Shown: positions 1 through 7,821 of the stretch, in pieces | How positions within the stretch are numbered: position 1 is the first letter of the stretch | Layout: every line of letters begins with the position of its first letter | Assembly (NCBI GenBank): GCA_946415705.1 | Contig: CAMKTN010000009.1 | Location: 1-64,000 of the forward strand | Origin: an uncultured Prevotellaceae bacterium | GTDB taxonomy: Bacteria; Bacteroidota; Bacteroidia; Bacteroidales; Bacteroidaceae | Direction: 5' to 3' | DNA: 64,000 bases | Translations under genes and position numbers: made by a program | The notes under the pieces: model-generated | Seen by the model: only the letters and a program-made list of their open reading frames with translations | Databases searched by the model: none | Told to the model about the DNA's origin: nothing

Positions 1-53
1 AGAATACATGCCTGTCACGCATGGGGTCACGAGTTCGAGCCTCGTACGCACCG
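1..53 (+). tRNA. tRNA-Asp (GTC), 3' part
   Basis: The window opens inside a tRNA. The anticodon arm is catgc/ctgtcac/gcatg, giving anticodon GTC (Asp). The T arm is acgag-ttcgagc-ctcgt, followed by acceptor strand acgcacc and discriminator g. CCA is not encoded. The 5' acceptor strand and most of the D arm lie outside the window. Confidence 0.92.
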
Positions 54-64
54 CACAATAAAAG

Positions 65-90
65 AAGGAGTCCTGTGGGACTCCTTTTTT
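65..90 (+). terminator. Intrinsic terminator after tRNA-Asp
   Basis: A 9-bp stem aaggagtcc/ggactcctt with loop tgtg is followed by a T run. It lies between the tRNA and the convergent end of uvrB. On the minus strand the hairpin is followed by a less regular T-rich tract, so it may also serve uvrB. Confidence 0.85.
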
Positions 91-93
91 GTT

Positions 94-2127
94 TTAGGCT
101 GGTTCCTCGAGTTGTGCCATGAGGGAGAGCATCTGGTCGCGCAACTGGGCGGCGGTGATGAAGTCGAGCTTCTTGGCGGCCTCCTGCATCTGACGGCGGA
201 GCTGGTCGATGCGCTTGCGCAGCTGGTCGGGTGTGAGGTATTCGACCTCCGCCTCTGCCGCCATGGGCAACGGCTGCTCCGGCTCCACATAGGCGCGGCG
301 GTCATGCAATAAGGTAGATTCATGGTTGGCGGCCACAAGGTCTGTCATCGTGCGGTCCTTGCGAATCTGCGTGGGCGTGATGCCATGTTCCTCATTATAA
401 CGGAGTTGCTTCTCGCGTCGGCGGTTGGTCTCGTCGATGGTGAGTTGCATGGACTCTGTGATGCTGTCGCCGTACATGATGGCCTTTCCATGAACGTTAC
501 GCGCCGCACGCCCTACGGTCTGCGTGAGTGAGCGATGGCTGCGCAGGAAGCCTTCCTTGTCCGCATCGAGGATGGCCACGAGCGACACCTCGGGCAGGTC
601 GAGGCCCTCGCGCAACAAGTTGACACCCACGAGGACATCGAACTTACCTGCGCGCAGGTCGTCCATGATCTGCACACGCTCCAGCGTATCTACATCGCTG
701 TGGATATAGCGCGCCTGCACGCCGTGGTTCATCAAGTATTCCGTCAGCTCCTCGGCCATTCGCTTGGTGAGCGTCGTGACCAATGTGCGCTCATCCACCT
801 CTATACGTTGCTCGATTTCCTCCATAAGGTCATCCACCTGGTTGGCCGTGGGTCGCACCTCGATGACGGGATCCAAAAGCCCCGTAGGTCGTATCACCTG
901 CTCCACGATAATGCCCTCGCTCTTAGCCAATTCATAATCTGCGGGCGTGGCAGAGACGTAGATGGTCTGGGGCGTTAGTGCCTCGAACTCCTCGAACTTC
1001 AACGGACGGTTGTCCAAGGCCGCCGGCAAGCGGAAGCCATACTCTACGAGGTTCGTCTTGCGGGCACGGTCGCCGCCATACATCGCCGAGATCTGCGGCA
1101 CGCTGACATGGCTCTCGTCGATGACCATGAGGAAGTCCTCGGGGAAGAAATCCAGGAGGCAATAAGGCCTCGTTCCCGGCGGGCGTCCGTCGAAATAGCG
1201 GCTGTAATTCTCGATGCCGGAGCAGTGGCCCAACTCACGTATCATCTCCATATCGTAGGTGACACGTTCATAGAGTCGCTTGGATTCCAGCTTCTTACCA
1301 ATCTCATCGAAGTACTGCACGCGCGCCGCGAGGTCGTCCTCAATCTGATGGATGGCCGCATTCGTCTGCTCCTTGGTCGTCATGAACAGATTCGCTGGGT
1401 ATATCTTATATTCCTGGAACTCACCGACACGCGTCATCGCAACGGCATCCACCTCTTCGATGCTGTCGATCTCATCGTCCCAGAAGGTGATGCGCAAGAG
1501 GTTGTCGGAGTAGGCCAGGAAGACATCCACGGTGTCGCCCTTGACACGATATTCGCCTCGCGCGAGGCTGACATCGTTGCGCGTGTACAGCGAGTCGTTG
1601 AGGCGTCGCAGGAGAGCGTTGCGGTCGAGGATCTGCCCCCGATGCAGCTCGATGACATTCTCATAGAAGGCGGCAGGATTTCCCATGCCGTAAATACAAG
1701 ATACAGAGCTCACAACGATCACATCACAACGACCTGAGAGGAGCGCCGACGTGGCCGCAAGGCGCAGCTTGTCAATCTCGTCGTTGATGGCCAGATCCTT
1801 CTCTATATAGGTGTCCGTGGAAGGGATATACGCCTCGGGCTGGTAGTAGTCGTAGTAGCTGACATAATACTCCACGGCGTTATGGGGAAAGAACGCCTTC
1901 ATCTCGCCATAGAGCTGTGCGGCAAGCGTCTTGTTGTGTGAGAGGATGAGGGTGGGCTTGCCCACGTTCTGGATGACGTTGGCGATGGTGAAGGTCTTAC
2001 CCGAGCCCGTCACGCCCAGCAACGTCTGCGCCGGCAGCCCGTCGAGGACGCCCTGCGTGAGCTGTGCGATGGCCTCGGGCTGGTCGCCTGTAGGCTGGTA
2101 TTTCGATATCAGTTCGTACTTGGGCAT
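94..2127 (-). CDS. uvrB: Excinuclease ABC subunit B
   Basis: UvrB is the damage-verifying helicase-like subunit of nucleotide excision repair; it is loaded by UvrA and recruits UvrC. The 677-residue length is normal for the family. Visible features are Walker A GVTGSGKT (about residues 38-45), the beta-hairpin region rich in Tyr (YVSYYDYYQPEAYIPS) that clamps DNA, the DESH Walker B box near residue 338, the C-terminal helicase motif QTVGRAARN, and a UVR domain in the last 40 residues that binds UvrC. The start MPKYELISKY matches the usual N-terminus. It is transcribed convergently to the tRNA, and the next gene upstream (DUF3089) is on the same strand 12 bp away. Confidence 0.97.
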   Translation of the reverse strand: MPKYELISKYQPTGDQPEAIAQLTQGVLDGLPAQTLLGVTGSGKTFTIANVIQNVGKPTLILSHNKTLAAQLYGEMKAFFPHNAVEYYVSYYDYYQPEAYIPSTDTYIEKDLAINDEIDKLRLAATSALLSGRCDVIVVSSVSCIYGMGNPAAFYENVIELHRGQILDRNALLRRLNDSLYTRNDVSLARGEYRVKGDTVDVFLAYSDNLLRITFWDDEIDSIEEVDAVAMTRVGEFQEYKIYPANLFMTTKEQTNAAIHQIEDDLAARVQYFDEIGKKLESKRLYERVTYDMEMIRELGHCSGIENYSRYFDGRPPGTRPYCLLDFFPEDFLMVIDESHVSVPQISAMYGGDRARKTNLVEYGFRLPAALDNRPLKFEEFEALTPQTIYVSATPADYELAKSEGIIVEQVIRPTGLLDPVIEVRPTANQVDDLMEEIEQRIEVDERTLVTTLTKRMAEELTEYLMNHGVQARYIHSDVDTLERVQIMDDLRAGKFDVLVGVNLLREGLDLPEVSLVAILDADKEGFLRSHRSLTQTVGRAARNVHGKAIMYGDSITESMQLTIDETNRRREKQLRYNEEHGITPTQIRKDRTMTDLVAANHESTLLHDRRAYVEPEQPLPMAAEAEVEYLTPDQLRKRIDQLRRQMQEAAKKLDFITAAQLRDQMLSLMAQLEEPA

Positions 2128-2139
2128 AGCGGTGCGACG

Positions 2140-3225
2140 TCACCATCTGATAGGCTTGATGCCAGTGGGAATACTCTGGAAGGCAGCATAGCGCTGCGCG
2201 ATGTTCTGTGTGATGGACGGAGCGTATAAGGTGAACTCATATCTGTGATAATTTTTCTTACCCATAATCCATGTTACTGGATAGAATCCAAAGTCCTCCA
2301 CGATGTAATTATCAACAAACATAATATTACGGTCCATATCCTTACGTACTGTCACTGGTCTATCTGGATCCACCCTTTGTACCCACGATATCTCGGCAGG
2401 TGTGTCATCTATTTTCCAATTAACAGGATTGATAGCACAGGCCACTGGTTCCTGAATAATCGGCCATATCGATCGCTCGTCACCCACCGATGAGAAACAA
2501 CATGTGACACCTACATCAGAAGCTCCTGTAGCAGGCACTATATTCGGCGATAGCAGATCCTCTTCGGTTATCTTATACCCTATTACATAAGCTGCCACTA
2601 GACGCTTCATGTGCGACGGCTGTAACTCTTTCAACATTTCCACGGTAGCCTTACCACCTTGGCTATATCCCGCGATGATGAAGGGGCGCCCGTTATTGAA
2701 ATGTTCCAAGTAATAATTGAAGGCCCGCTTGATATCCTGAAAGGCATAGGGGAAGCGCGAGGCCAGCGTGCTCTCGCTGGCAAAGCTCTGCAAGGTGACC
2801 TGACGATAATAGAAGCTATAGAGATTTGCCGTAATGCCAAAAACCGGCACAGCCTTATCAAAATCAGGAGAAAAGGCCTTACGCTGGTTCTCGTCATAGA
2901 CATTCATGTGCCCGTAAGTCTTCCAGCCCGAGATATAGTCTGTGATCACCTCGGTGGGGCAGGTGTAGAAGACGTCCAAATCCGTCTTGCCCAGCATCGC
3001 CTCCTGTATAAACCACATGTCGGGGTCGGAGTAATCCGGCTCCGGCGGCAGGTTGACGGCATTCAGGTCCAGCGGTTCCAGCTCCAGCGTATCCGGCACA
3101 TAGACATCCTCCTCTACATCACCGCCGTCGCCCAACGGGAGCAGCTCCTGTCCATCGTCGGAAGAACATGCCACGACGCCCAGCAGAAGGAACAACCATA
3201 ACAGGCTTAAAGAGACTTTTCGCAT
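2140..3225 (-). CDS. DUF3089 family lipoprotein, predicted alpha/beta hydrolase
   Basis: The track ORF begins 22 codons upstream, but the lipoprotein signal MRKVSLSLLWLFLLLGVVAC begins at 3225, and an upstream TAACTTTG box on this strand (3256-3249) would be inside the longer ORF, so 3225 is chosen. The lipobox Cys is followed by an acidic linker. The body has a nucleophile-elbow motif GYSQG, and the surrounding pattern (DVFYTCPT..., FAS..., AF.DI..AF.YYL) fits DUF3089. The protein is likely exported and lipid-anchored. The substrate is unknown. Stop to uvrB start is 12 bp, so the two may be cotranscribed. Confidence 0.75.
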   Translation of the reverse strand: MRKVSLSLLWLFLLLGVVACSSDDGQELLPLGDGGDVEEDVYVPDTLELEPLDLNAVNLPPEPDYSDPDMWFIQEAMLGKTDLDVFYTCPTEVITDYISGWKTYGHMNVYDENQRKAFSPDFDKAVPVFGITANLYSFYYRQVTLQSFASESTLASRFPYAFQDIKRAFNYYLEHFNNGRPFIIAGYSQGGKATVEMLKELQPSHMKRLVAAYVIGYKITEEDLLSPNIVPATGASDVGVTCCFSSVGDERSIWPIIQEPVACAINPVNWKIDDTPAEISWVQRVDPDRPVTVRKDMDRNIMFVDNYIVEDFGFYPVTWIMGKKNYHRYEFTLYAPSITQNIAQRYAAFQSIPTGIKPIRW

Positions 3226-3315
3226 AGCGTAATCGTTGATTTTCGGCGCAAAGTTACGAAAAAAGGCTGAACAAAATGCAATAGTTGCCACTTTTTATAT
3301 AAAAAGTCTGTTCTC

Positions 3316-3347
3316 TTTTGGTCAAGTCAGCAGAAAACTCTACCTTT
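3316..3347 (+). promoter_or_regulatory. Bacteroidetes promoter of bamD operon
   Basis: TTTG, 20-nt spacer, TACCTTTG: a full match to the -33/-7 consensus of the primary sigma factor of Bacteroides relatives. The bamD start codon is about 21 nt past the -7 box. Confidence 0.8.
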
Positions 3348-3368
3348 GCAGCCGTTTAAGCACAATTC

Positions 3369-4211
3369 ATGAAGAAAATCATCACTCTCCTGCTCTCTGC
3401 CCTCGTGGTACTTGCCAGTTGCGGCGAATACAACAAGGTGGCCAAGTATGGAGACCCGGAATATAAATATGAGGTAGCCAAATCGTGCTACGCGCGCGGC
3501 AAATACACCCAAGCCTACGATCTCCTCAACAGCGTTGTCATCAACTTCAAGGGGTCGGCGTATGGCGAGGAGTGTCTGTATCTGATGGCGATGAGCGCCT
3601 TCAAGGGCCGCGACTACGACCTGTCATCGGCGGCCTTCAAGAAATACTATCAGAGCTACCCCCGTGGCACCTACGTGGAGGAAGCCCGCTACCACAGCGG
3701 CCTCGCGCTCTACGAGAGCATCCCCGACGTCCGCCTGGACCAGACTGCCACCTATCAGGCCATTGCCGAGCTGCAGAACTTCCTGGACTACTACCCCTAC
3801 ACCCGTCTCAAGGAGCAGACGCAGGACATGCTGCAACGCCTGCAGGACCACCTCATCGAGAAGGAGCAGCGCTCGGCACAGCTATACTACGACCTGGGTT
3901 CCTATATCGGCAACAGCACCAGCGGCGGCTCGAACTACGAGGCCTGCATCGTGACCGCGGAGAATGCGCTGCGCGACTATCCCTACGCCTCTGCTGAGCG
4001 TCGCGAGAAATTCATGATTCTCATCCTGCGCTCACGCTTTCATCTGGCCAACAAGAGCGTGGAGGAAAAGCGCATCGACCGCTTCCGCCAGACCATCGAC
4101 GAGTACTACGGCTTTATCAACGAGTTCCCCGAATCCAAATACAAGAAGGAGGCCGACGGCTACTTCGCCAAGTGCCAGAAAGCCATCAAGGGACTGCCGA
4201 TAGAGGATTAA
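3369..4211 (+). CDS. bamD: Outer membrane assembly lipoprotein BamD
   Basis: A 280-residue lipoprotein (signal MKKIITLLLSALVVLASC, lipobox LASC) followed by tetratricopeptide-like helical repeats: YEVAKSCYARGKYTQAYDLL, then YLMAMSAFKGRDYDLSSAAFKKYY, AELQNFLDYYP and so on, the pattern of BamD (YfiO/ComL). BamD sits on the inner face of the outer membrane and works with BamA to insert beta-barrel proteins. It is first of a tight plus-strand operon (omega, DUF4293, binding protein, barrel) driven by the promoter just upstream. Confidence 0.9.
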   Translation: MKKIITLLLSALVVLASCGEYNKVAKYGDPEYKYEVAKSCYARGKYTQAYDLLNSVVINFKGSAYGEECLYLMAMSAFKGRDYDLSSAAFKKYYQSYPRGTYVEEARYHSGLALYESIPDVRLDQTATYQAIAELQNFLDYYPYTRLKEQTQDMLQRLQDHLIEKEQRSAQLYYDLGSYIGNSTSGGSNYEACIVTAENALRDYPYASAERREKFMILILRSRFHLANKSVEEKRIDRFRQTIDEYYGFINEFPESKYKKEADGYFAKCQKAIKGLPIED

Positions 4212-4298
4212 AGCCCCCTGTGGTCCCCAAGGGGGACAATGGAAAATTGAGAATTGAAAATTGTAAATTGTAAAATCGTAAAATTGTAAAATATAAAG

Positions 4299-4637
4299 AT
4301 GGATTACAAGAAAACAAACGCACCCACTAACACCGTGACACAGAACATCATGGAGCTCTGTGAGGACACGGAAAACATCTACGAGAGCGTGGCTATCATC
4401 GCCAAGCGCGCCAACCAGATCAGCGCCGACATGAAGACCGAGCTGTCGAAGAAGCTCCAGGAGTTTGCTTCCAACAACGATAACCTCGACGAGGTCTTTG
4501 AGAACCGCGAGCAGATTGAGATTAGCCGCTACTACGAGAAGCTGCCCAAACCCACCCTCATCGCCACACAGGAATTCCGCGAGGGTAAGATCTACTTCCG
4601 CAATCCGGCCAAGGAGGCCGACGTGGACGACCTATGA
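4299..4637 (+). CDS. rpoZ: RNA polymerase omega subunit (Rpb6-like)
   Basis: A 112-residue protein of the Bacteroidetes omega family. It has an N-terminal segment TNTVTQNIMELCEDTENIYESVAIIAKRANQI with the conserved Rpb6/omega core (YE.V.I.AKRANQI) and a C-terminal tail EFREGKIYFRNP typical of this phylum. Omega helps RNA polymerase assembly and (p)ppGpp sensing in other bacteria. It is 87 bp downstream of bamD, with an AATTGAAAATTG-type spacer between. It overlaps the next gene by 4 bp. Confidence 0.85.
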   Translation: MDYKKTNAPTNTVTQNIMELCEDTENIYESVAIIAKRANQISADMKTELSKKLQEFASNNDNLDEVFENREQIEISRYYEKLPKPTLIATQEFREGKIYFRNPAKEADVDDL

Positions 4638-5155
4638 TCCAGCGCATCCAAACTGTCTATCTCGCACTGGCAGCCCTTCTCTGCATCGCCTGCCTCTGCT
4701 TGCCTGTCGCCCGCTTCACGGACCAGGCCGGCGAGGAGTGTGCCACGATGTACAACCTGTGGATCCACGTGCCGGCACCCATCGGGGCTACCATCACGAC
4801 GATGGCCTCCGACACTCCCGTCCTGGCCGCAGAGGCTGAAGGCGAACACGTCTTCACGCCGTGGGCTCTGTTTGCCCTGCTGGTGCTGACGACGACCGCT
4901 GAAATCCTGTGCATCTTCTTCTATCGCCAACGTCTGGCGCAATCACGTCTGGCACTCCTCTGCAGCATCCTCCTCATTGGGTGGTATGTGCTCTACTGTG
5001 CCTTCGCCATCGTGATTCCCGGCGACACCGGCACCCATTTCCTGCCGACCCCGTGGGCCGCTTTCCCTGCCATCGCCTGCATCCTCTGCTACCTGGCCTT
5101 CCGTGCCATCCTGAAAGACGAGATGCTGGTGCGATCCCTGGACCGCCTGCGCTAA
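4634..5155 (+). CDS. DUF4293 family membrane protein
   Basis: A 173-residue protein with four predicted membrane segments: the N-terminal MIQRIQTVYLALAALLCIACLCLPV, then around FTPWALFALLVLTTTAEILCIFF, LALLCSILLIGWYVLYCAF and WAAFPAIACILCYLAF. The MIQRIQT(V/L)YL(A/L) start and four-helix layout fit DUF4293, a Bacteroidetes family usually found beside the omega subunit gene, as here. Its function is unknown. ATG overlaps the rpoZ stop by 4 bp, indicating translational coupling. Confidence 0.8.
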   Translation: MIQRIQTVYLALAALLCIACLCLPVARFTDQAGEECATMYNLWIHVPAPIGATITTMASDTPVLAAEAEGEHVFTPWALFALLVLTTTAEILCIFFYRQRLAQSRLALLCSILLIGWYVLYCAFAIVIPGDTGTHFLPTPWAAFPAIACILCYLAFRAILKDEMLVRSLDRLR

Positions 5156-5181
5156 ACGCATCCCTTCAAAAGAACATCCCC

Positions 5182-6330
5182 ATGATCAGAAGCATCCTCA
5201 CCACACTCCTCACCCTCGTGCTCATCACCTCCAGCGCCTTCGCGCAACACCTGGTCACACAGCGCCAAGTGCGCATGGGCGTCGTGCTGCCGCTGAAGGA
5301 AAAGAGTGCCCGTGGAGCCAAGATGGTGGAGTTCTATCAGGGAATGCTCATGGCCGTCGATAGCCTCAAGCGCGAAGGCCTCTCCGTGGATGTCCAGACC
5401 CTGCACTCAGGCGCTACCGCCTCCGAGATGGACATGCTGCTCTCATCCCACTCCCTCAGCGACTGCGACATCGTCTTCGGCCCCTTGGACGCCGCACAGC
5501 TGCCCGCACTCGCCGACTACTGCGACCTCCACGACACGCACCTCGTGGTGCCCTTCACCACGCTGGCCACACAGCTCACAGGCCACCCGCGCCAGTACCT
5601 CATCAATGCCCCACGCCCGCGCGTGCAGGAAGAAGCCGTGTGGTACATACAGAGCCAGTTCGCCGACTACAACATCATCCTCGTGGAGACCAACGAGGCC
5701 AACGAGGAAGGCACCGCCCTCGTGGAGCTGCTGCGCAAGAACCTCAACAAGGATGCCTACTACCTGCGCGTCCTCAACATCGAAGGCGACGACATGGCCT
5801 TCCTGCAAGCCTTCAACCCCACGCGCAAGAACCTCATCATCCCCAACTCCTCCTCCCTGAAAGCCTTCAACAAGCTCACCACCAAGCTGAAGGACTTCCA
5901 GCAGCAGCACGCCCACTACGAGATGGCCCTCTTCGGCTACCCCGCCTGGCAGACCTACACACAGCAGCTGCTCTCCGACTTCTACCAGATGAACACCTAC
6001 GTCTATACCTCCTTCTACCGCAACCCCCTGTCGCGCCGCTGCGAGGCCATAGACCGCCAGTTCATGCAGTGGTTCCACACACCCATGAGCCCCACCTACC
6101 CGCGCTATGCACTCATGGGCTTCGACCTCGCCTACTATTTCCTGCGAGGCATCTACATCTTCGGGCGCGCCGACCTGGAGGAATCCCTCAACACCGTACC
6201 CGCCGACCCCTACCAGCACCCGCTCCACTTTGAGAGTCAGCGCGAGGGCGACGGCTACATCAACACCTTCGTGGAACTTATCCACTACTCCCCCACCCAG
6301 ACCATCGAACTCATCAACCGCAACCGCTGA
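5182..6330 (+). CDS. Periplasmic ligand-binding (PBP type 1) protein
   Basis: The track ORF starts upstream inside the previous gene in another frame. The credible start is ATG at 5182, giving signal peptide MIRSILTTLLTLVLITSSAFA and a 382-residue product. After cleavage the sequence RMGVVLPLKEKSARGAKMVEFYQGMLMAVD matches the first beta-alpha unit of receptor-family (LivJ/LpoA-like) binding proteins. Later parts (DIVFGPLDAAQLPALADYC, NLIIPNS) fit the second lobe. Bacteroidetes relatives often carry an N-terminal LysM domain; none is seen here. The ligand is unknown, and it could be a peptidoglycan-linked accessory rather than a transporter component. It overlaps the next gene by one base. Confidence 0.75.
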   Translation: MIRSILTTLLTLVLITSSAFAQHLVTQRQVRMGVVLPLKEKSARGAKMVEFYQGMLMAVDSLKREGLSVDVQTLHSGATASEMDMLLSSHSLSDCDIVFGPLDAAQLPALADYCDLHDTHLVVPFTTLATQLTGHPRQYLINAPRPRVQEEAVWYIQSQFADYNIILVETNEANEEGTALVELLRKNLNKDAYYLRVLNIEGDDMAFLQAFNPTRKNLIIPNSSSLKAFNKLTTKLKDFQQQHAHYEMALFGYPAWQTYTQQLLSDFYQMNTYVYTSFYRNPLSRRCEAIDRQFMQWFHTPMSPTYPRYALMGFDLAYYFLRGIYIFGRADLEESLNTVPADPYQHPLHFESQREGDGYINTFVELIHYSPTQTIELINRNR

Positions 6331-7067
6331 TGAAGCCCGCCAGCCTCCTCCTGCTCCTTGCCGTTCTGCTCTGTGCGCCACTACAGGCGCAGGTGGGCGA
6401 ACACCGCAACGACCTCACCATAGGCCTCAACGGCGGCTACCTCCTCAACCGCACCTCCTTCAATCCCACTATCAAGAAAGTGTTTAAAGGCGGCGAGACC
6501 TTCGGCGTCACCGTGCGCTACACCTGCGAGAAATACTTCGCCGCCATCTGCGCCATACAAGCCGAAATCAACTACGCCAACATGGGCTGGAAGGAAGACA
6601 TCGACCCCGAACTCAGCAGCGACACCTACTACCGCGACATGCGCTATATCCAGCTGCCTATCTTCGCGCGCCTCAGCTGGGGTCGCGAGCGCAAAGGCTT
6701 CCTCTTCGGTTTCCTCATAGGCCCCCAGCTCGGCTACTGCTTCAGCGAGACCGAACACTATAGCGACCCTTGGGCCGGCACGCCGCGACCCAACAACGTC
6801 ACCCAGCAGTACGGCAAAACCGTCGAGCGCCGCTTCGAGTACGGCATCTCCGGCGGCCTCTCCTTCGAGATAGGCACCAAACACGCAGGCCGCTTCATGC
6901 TCGAAGGCTACTACTTCTACGGCCTCAGCGACATCTTCAATAACAGCAAGAAAGACCCCTTCGGTCGTTCCGCCAACGGCGCCATCATCGTCAAAGCCGC
7001 CTACCTCTACGACATCATCCGCACCAAGGACATCGTCGAGAAACCCCGCAAGCGTAAGCGCAAATAA
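6330..7067 (+). CDS. PorT-family outer membrane beta-barrel protein
   Basis: A 245-residue exported protein with signal MKPASLLLLLAVLLCAPLQAQ, then repeating amphipathic strands with aromatic ends (TIGLNGGYLLNRTSF, GVTVRYTCEKYFAAICAIQAEINYANMGW, YIQLPIFARLSWG, FLFGFLIGPQLGYCF). The turn order and RYIQLPI motif are typical of the PorT/OMP_b-brl_2 family. The tail is strongly basic (KPRKRKRK), which is unusual for a barrel protein because the last strand is usually terminal. It is translationally coupled to the binding-protein gene (TGATG). Confidence 0.8.
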   Translation: MKPASLLLLLAVLLCAPLQAQVGEHRNDLTIGLNGGYLLNRTSFNPTIKKVFKGGETFGVTVRYTCEKYFAAICAIQAEINYANMGWKEDIDPELSSDTYYRDMRYIQLPIFARLSWGRERKGFLFGFLIGPQLGYCFSETEHYSDPWAGTPRPNNVTQQYGKTVERRFEYGISGGLSFEIGTKHAGRFMLEGYYFYGLSDIFNNSKKDPFGRSANGAIIVKAAYLYDIIRTKDIVEKPRKRKRK

Positions 7068-7108
7068 CCCCAAGTTCTTCCACCGAGTCCCACTAATGGG
7101 ACACGCCC

Positions 7109-7196
7109 GAAGACCTATATCTTCACGCCTGAAGACCTATATCTTTAATCCAAAAGTCCTACGTCTTCAAGCCATAAGATCTACGTCTTCTCCTTG
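7109..7196. repeat. Four 22-bp degenerate tandem units
   Basis: Units start at 7109, 7131, 7153 and 7175, exactly 22 bp apart. The cores are gaagacctatatctt (units 1 and 2), aaagtcctacgtctt and taagatctacgtctt. Each core is partly palindromic (AAGA...TCTT). No spacers of independent sequence exist, so this is not a CRISPR. Confidence 0.8.
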
Positions 7197-7310
7197 TTCC
7201 ATCGCGACCGAACGATAACGACGCCTCCCTACAGCCATCACGACGCATCGTGACAGCCCTAATGACGCATCCTTCCATTCACTCGTCCTTATAAAGAAAA
7301 AGTTTTGCGA

Positions 7311-7412
7311 AAAACCCTACGAGCCCTACGCAGCTCGCCATCCCCCTGCCATAGACCCGCAAGCTCTCAAAGCAGATTCACCTACCCGCGTGCGTAGGGC
7401 TCATAGGGTTTT
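7311..7412. repeat. 22-bp inverted repeat with 58-bp loop
   Basis: aaaaccctacgagccctacg (plus ca) at 7311-7332 pairs with tgcgtagggctcatagggtt (plus tt) at 7391-7412 with one mismatch. Outer TTTTGC (near 7303) and GCAAAA (near 7414) extend the pairing. It could form a long stem-loop or be the ends of a small non-autonomous element. Confidence 0.75.
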
Positions 7413-7470
7413 CAGCAAAAATAATTCTGTGGTTAGAGCTTCTATTTCAGAGATGACAGCGATTTTGGGT

Positions 7471-7680
7471 ACCTTCATCATTTTATGTTTAAATAATTGA
7501 TTCGCAGAAAGATACGAAAGAATGAACCTACATCAATCCTACATGATCCTTCATGGCACCATCATAGTAATCCGTCGTAACGCTTCCAAGACCATGCAGG
7601 TATCATGCAGGTTCCATGTAGGTTTAAAATTGTGCAATTCACTAATCACCAGCCAATTAAGCTCAAAATGATGAAGGTAT
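7471..7680. repeat. Imperfect long inverted repeat, MITE-like
   Basis: The outer arms accttcatcatttt (7471-7484) and aaaatgatgaaggt (7665-7678) are perfect complements. Inner segments also pair: aacctacat with atgtaggtt, and cctacatgat with atcatgcagg (one mismatch). The total span of about 210 bp, with no ORF, looks like a miniature inverted-repeat element or a very long hairpin. No target-site duplication was confirmed. Confidence 0.55.
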
Positions 7681-7716
7681 GTCAAATTCATGAGCAGCAA
7701 GCTTCATCGCCTTACA

Positions 7717-7748
7717 CAGCAGGCTGCATCGTGCGATGCAGCCTGCTG
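7717..7748. repeat. REP-like hairpin, copy 1
   Basis: Arms CAGCAGGCTGCATCG and CGATGCAGCCTGCTG (15 bp) are separated by 2 nt. The same hairpin, with shared flanks (cttaca before, gat after), recurs at 32954-32985 next to the RAYT gene. Confidence 0.85.
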
Positions 7749-7821
7749 GATATTATACGCCTAAGGTTGAGAGATGACGGCGATGATTATGTATTTTTGT
7801 TCATGACACAACCCTTTATGC

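Larger units (their letters stand above)
7068..7821. other. Gene-free repeat nest (754 bp)
   Basis: No convincing gene lies here; the one plus-strand ORF (75 aa) is low quality. The stretch holds four 22-bp tandem units, a small hairpin (tcacga cgca tcgtga near 7226), a roughly 22-bp inverted repeat around 7311-7412, a longer imperfect inverted repeat spanning 7471-7680, and a REP-like hairpin at 7717-7748 whose twin lies upstream of the RAYT gene 25 kb away. Each is listed separately. Confidence 0.7.

Noticed and set aside
4909-5181. N-terminal extension of the binding-protein ORF
   Set aside because: Overlaps the DUF4293 gene in another frame; a clean signal peptide starts at 5182.
7109-7196. 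Possible short CRISPR array
   Set aside because: The 22-bp period has no independent spacers between repeats, and no cas genes are in the window.
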